Made by a program: the position numbers and the translations under genes | Shown: positions 4,460-5,662 of the stretch, piece by piece | How positions within the stretch are numbered: position 1 is the stretch's first letter | How the letters are laid out: every line of letters begins with the position of its first letter | Notes under the pieces: model-generated | Told to the model about the DNA's origin: nothing | Databases searched by the model: none | The model's input: only the letters and a program-made list of their open reading frames with translations | Assembly (NCBI GenBank): GCA_021737445.1 | Contig: JAIPDY010000231.1 | Location: forward strand, 1 to 5,662 | DNA from: Desulfotignum sp. | GTDB taxonomy: Bacteria; Desulfobacterota; Desulfobacteria; Desulfobacterales; Desulfobacteraceae | Reading direction: 5' to 3' | DNA: 5,662 nt

Positions 4460-5662
4460 CAGGTACAATTTTGATCGTTGATGATGACACAGCGCATCTG
4501 TCCATGCTTGAAACCGTTTTAAAAAGCATAGGTCATTCAATACACAGTGTAACCGACGGCAAAGATGCCATCAGCGCGGTAAAAAAAACACCCTATGATC
4601 TGGTGCTCATGGATGTCAGAATGGCAAATATCGGGGGGATGGAAGCGCTGCAGAAAATAAAAGAGTTCAACCCTGCCATACCCATTATCATCATGACAGC
4701 GTATTCTTCAGTGAATAAAGCCGTGGAGGCGATCAAGCTCGGTGCCTATGACTATCTTACCAAGCCCTTGAATTTTGATGACCTTAAAATCACCATTGAC
4801 AGGGCAATGAGCCATCTGCAGCTGACCCGTGAAAATGCAGACCTGAAAAAAAAAATATCATTGGATACCGGTTTTTCCCGCATCACAGGTTCCAGCCCTG
4901 CCTTGAAAAAAGTGATGGAAACGGCAAAAATTGCAGCCCCCACAGATGCCACCATCCTGATTACCGGTGAAAGCGGGACCGGAAAAGAACTGTTCGCCAA
5001 AGCCATTCATGATCACAGCGCCAGAAATAAAAACAAGCTGATCTCCATTAACTGTGCCGCGTTGAATGAAACGCTTCTGGAATCGGAACTGTTCGGCCAT
5101 GAAAAAGGGGCTTTCACCGGGGCGGACAAAAGACGGGACGGCCTGTTTCTTCATGCAGACAAAGGTACCATTTTTTTAGATGAGATAGGAGAAATCCCTT
5201 TGTCCATGCAGGTCAAGCTGCTGCGGACCATACAGGAAAGAGAGATTCAAAGGATAGGTAATGACAAACCGGTCCGGATCGATGTCAGAATCATTGTCGC
5301 CACAAACAAAAATCTGGAGCAGGAAGTGAAGGAGGGCCGGTTCAGAGAAGATCTGTTTTACCGCCTGAACGTTATCAATATTAAAATCCCTTCATTAAAA
5401 GACAGAAAAGATGATATCCCCCTTCTTGCCCAGGACTTTTTAACTCTGTACGCACAAAAAAACAGAAAACAGTTTAAGGGATTCACGCCCGTGGCCATGG
5501 ATGCCATGATAAAACATCCATGGCCCGGTAATGTCAGAGAACTTGAAAATGCTGTTGAAAGGGCGGCTATCCTGTCCATGGGACAATATATCTCGGAAAA
5601 AGATCTCCCGGCGACTGTGATGGAAAACTACAGACCCAATGACGATCCTGCAAATCCCCTGC
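4456..5662 (+). CDS. Sigma-54-dependent response regulator, NtrC/ZraR family (3' end outside window)
   Basis: The first 402 residues are present; the frame is open to the window edge. The receiver domain (about 4-118) has acidic residues D9-D11, phospho-acceptor D53, T81 and K103. A linker of about 20 residues leads to the AAA+ domain (about 142-375) with Walker A GESGTGKE (171-178), the sigma-54 contact loop GAFTGA (218-223), Walker B GTIFLDE (237-243), REDLFYRL (297-304) containing the arginine finger region, and WPGNVREL (356-363). These are the defining motifs of an NtrC-class activator that remodels sigma-54 RNA polymerase using ATP. The Fis-type DNA-binding helix-turn-helix expected in the last 50-60 residues lies beyond the edge. 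Its partner is the ZraS-like kinase, whose gene overlaps it by 4 bases. The nearest evident target is the sigma-54 promoter at 2493-2507. Separating ZraR from AtoC or other NtrC relatives is uncertain from sequence alone. Confidence 0.94.
   Translation, partial: MTGTILIVDDDTAHLSMLETVLKSIGHSIHSVTDGKDAISAVKKTPYDLVLMDVRMANIGGMEALQKIKEFNPAIPIIIMTAYSSVNKAVEAIKLGAYDYLTKPLNFDDLKITIDRAMSHLQLTRENADLKKKISLDTGFSRITGSSPALKKVMETAKIAAPTDATILITGESGTGKELFAKAIHDHSARNKNKLISINCAALNETLLESELFGHEKGAFTGADKRRDGLFLHADKGTIFLDEIGEIPLSMQVKLLRTIQEREIQRIGNDKPVRIDVRIIVATNKNLEQEVKEGRFREDLFYRLNVINIKIPSLKDRKDDIPLLAQDFLTLYAQKNRKQFKGFTPVAMDAMIKHPWPGNVRELENAVERAAILSMGQYISEKDLPATVMENYRPNDDPANPL

Noticed and set aside
1..5662. CRISPR array, tRNA or rRNA genes, insertion sequences, riboswitches
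   Set aside because: No spaced direct-repeat array, cloverleaf, transposase or inverted terminal repeats were found; the window is fully explained by five genes and one intergenic region.

Overview
The window holds two divergent gene sets around a 323-base intergenic region. Leftward (minus strand) are a small SHOCT-domain membrane protein, a membrane-bound class III nucleotide cyclase, and the start of a TolC-family outer-membrane efflux protein that runs off the left edge. Rightward (plus strand) are a ZraS-like sensor histidine kinase and an NtrC/ZraR-family sigma-54 response regulator whose C-terminus runs off the right edge. Moderate GC content, lysine/A-rich coding, the cyclase type and the abundance of sigma-54 machinery suggest a Gram-negative, probably a sulfate-reducing Desulfobacterota (Desulfobacter/Desulfobacula-like). 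This taxonomic call is inference from style, not from a marker gene.

Left arm (1-2447, minus). The order of transcription is SHOCT (2447-2181), cyclase (2155-425), then the TolC-like protein (422 to beyond 1). The gaps are only 25 and 2 bases, so this is almost certainly one operon. The TolC-like protein resembles the CusC/CzcC outer-membrane components of heavy-metal RND pumps; the periplasmic adaptor and RND pump would be expected past the left edge.

Intergenic region (2448-2770). The key element is a full-consensus sigma-54 (-24/-12) promoter on the minus strand at 2493-2507, TGGCACG-N4-TTGC. It places the start of transcription near 2481, 34 bases before the SHOCT start codon, which has a strong AGGAGG ribosome site. 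Upstream of it are an inverted array of 9-base CACGAAG-type repeats, a T8A7 tract, a perfect 13-base palindrome about 165 bases from the predicted transcription start, and a second inverted repeat closer to the kinase. Either palindrome could be an enhancer site for the regulator.

Right arm (2771-5662, plus). The kinase and regulator overlap by ATGA. The regulator has the receiver aspartate, Walker A and B motifs and an intact GAFTGA loop, so it should activate sigma-54 RNA polymerase.

Taken together, the simplest model is a self-contained envelope- or metal-stress circuit: the periplasmic domain of the kinase senses a signal, the regulator activates the sigma-54 promoter next door, and the operon makes a small membrane protein, a receptor-type cyclase and an efflux channel. 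The nucleotide cyclase inside an efflux operon is the unusual part. Its base-recognition positions differ from the classical adenylate and guanylate cyclase residues.
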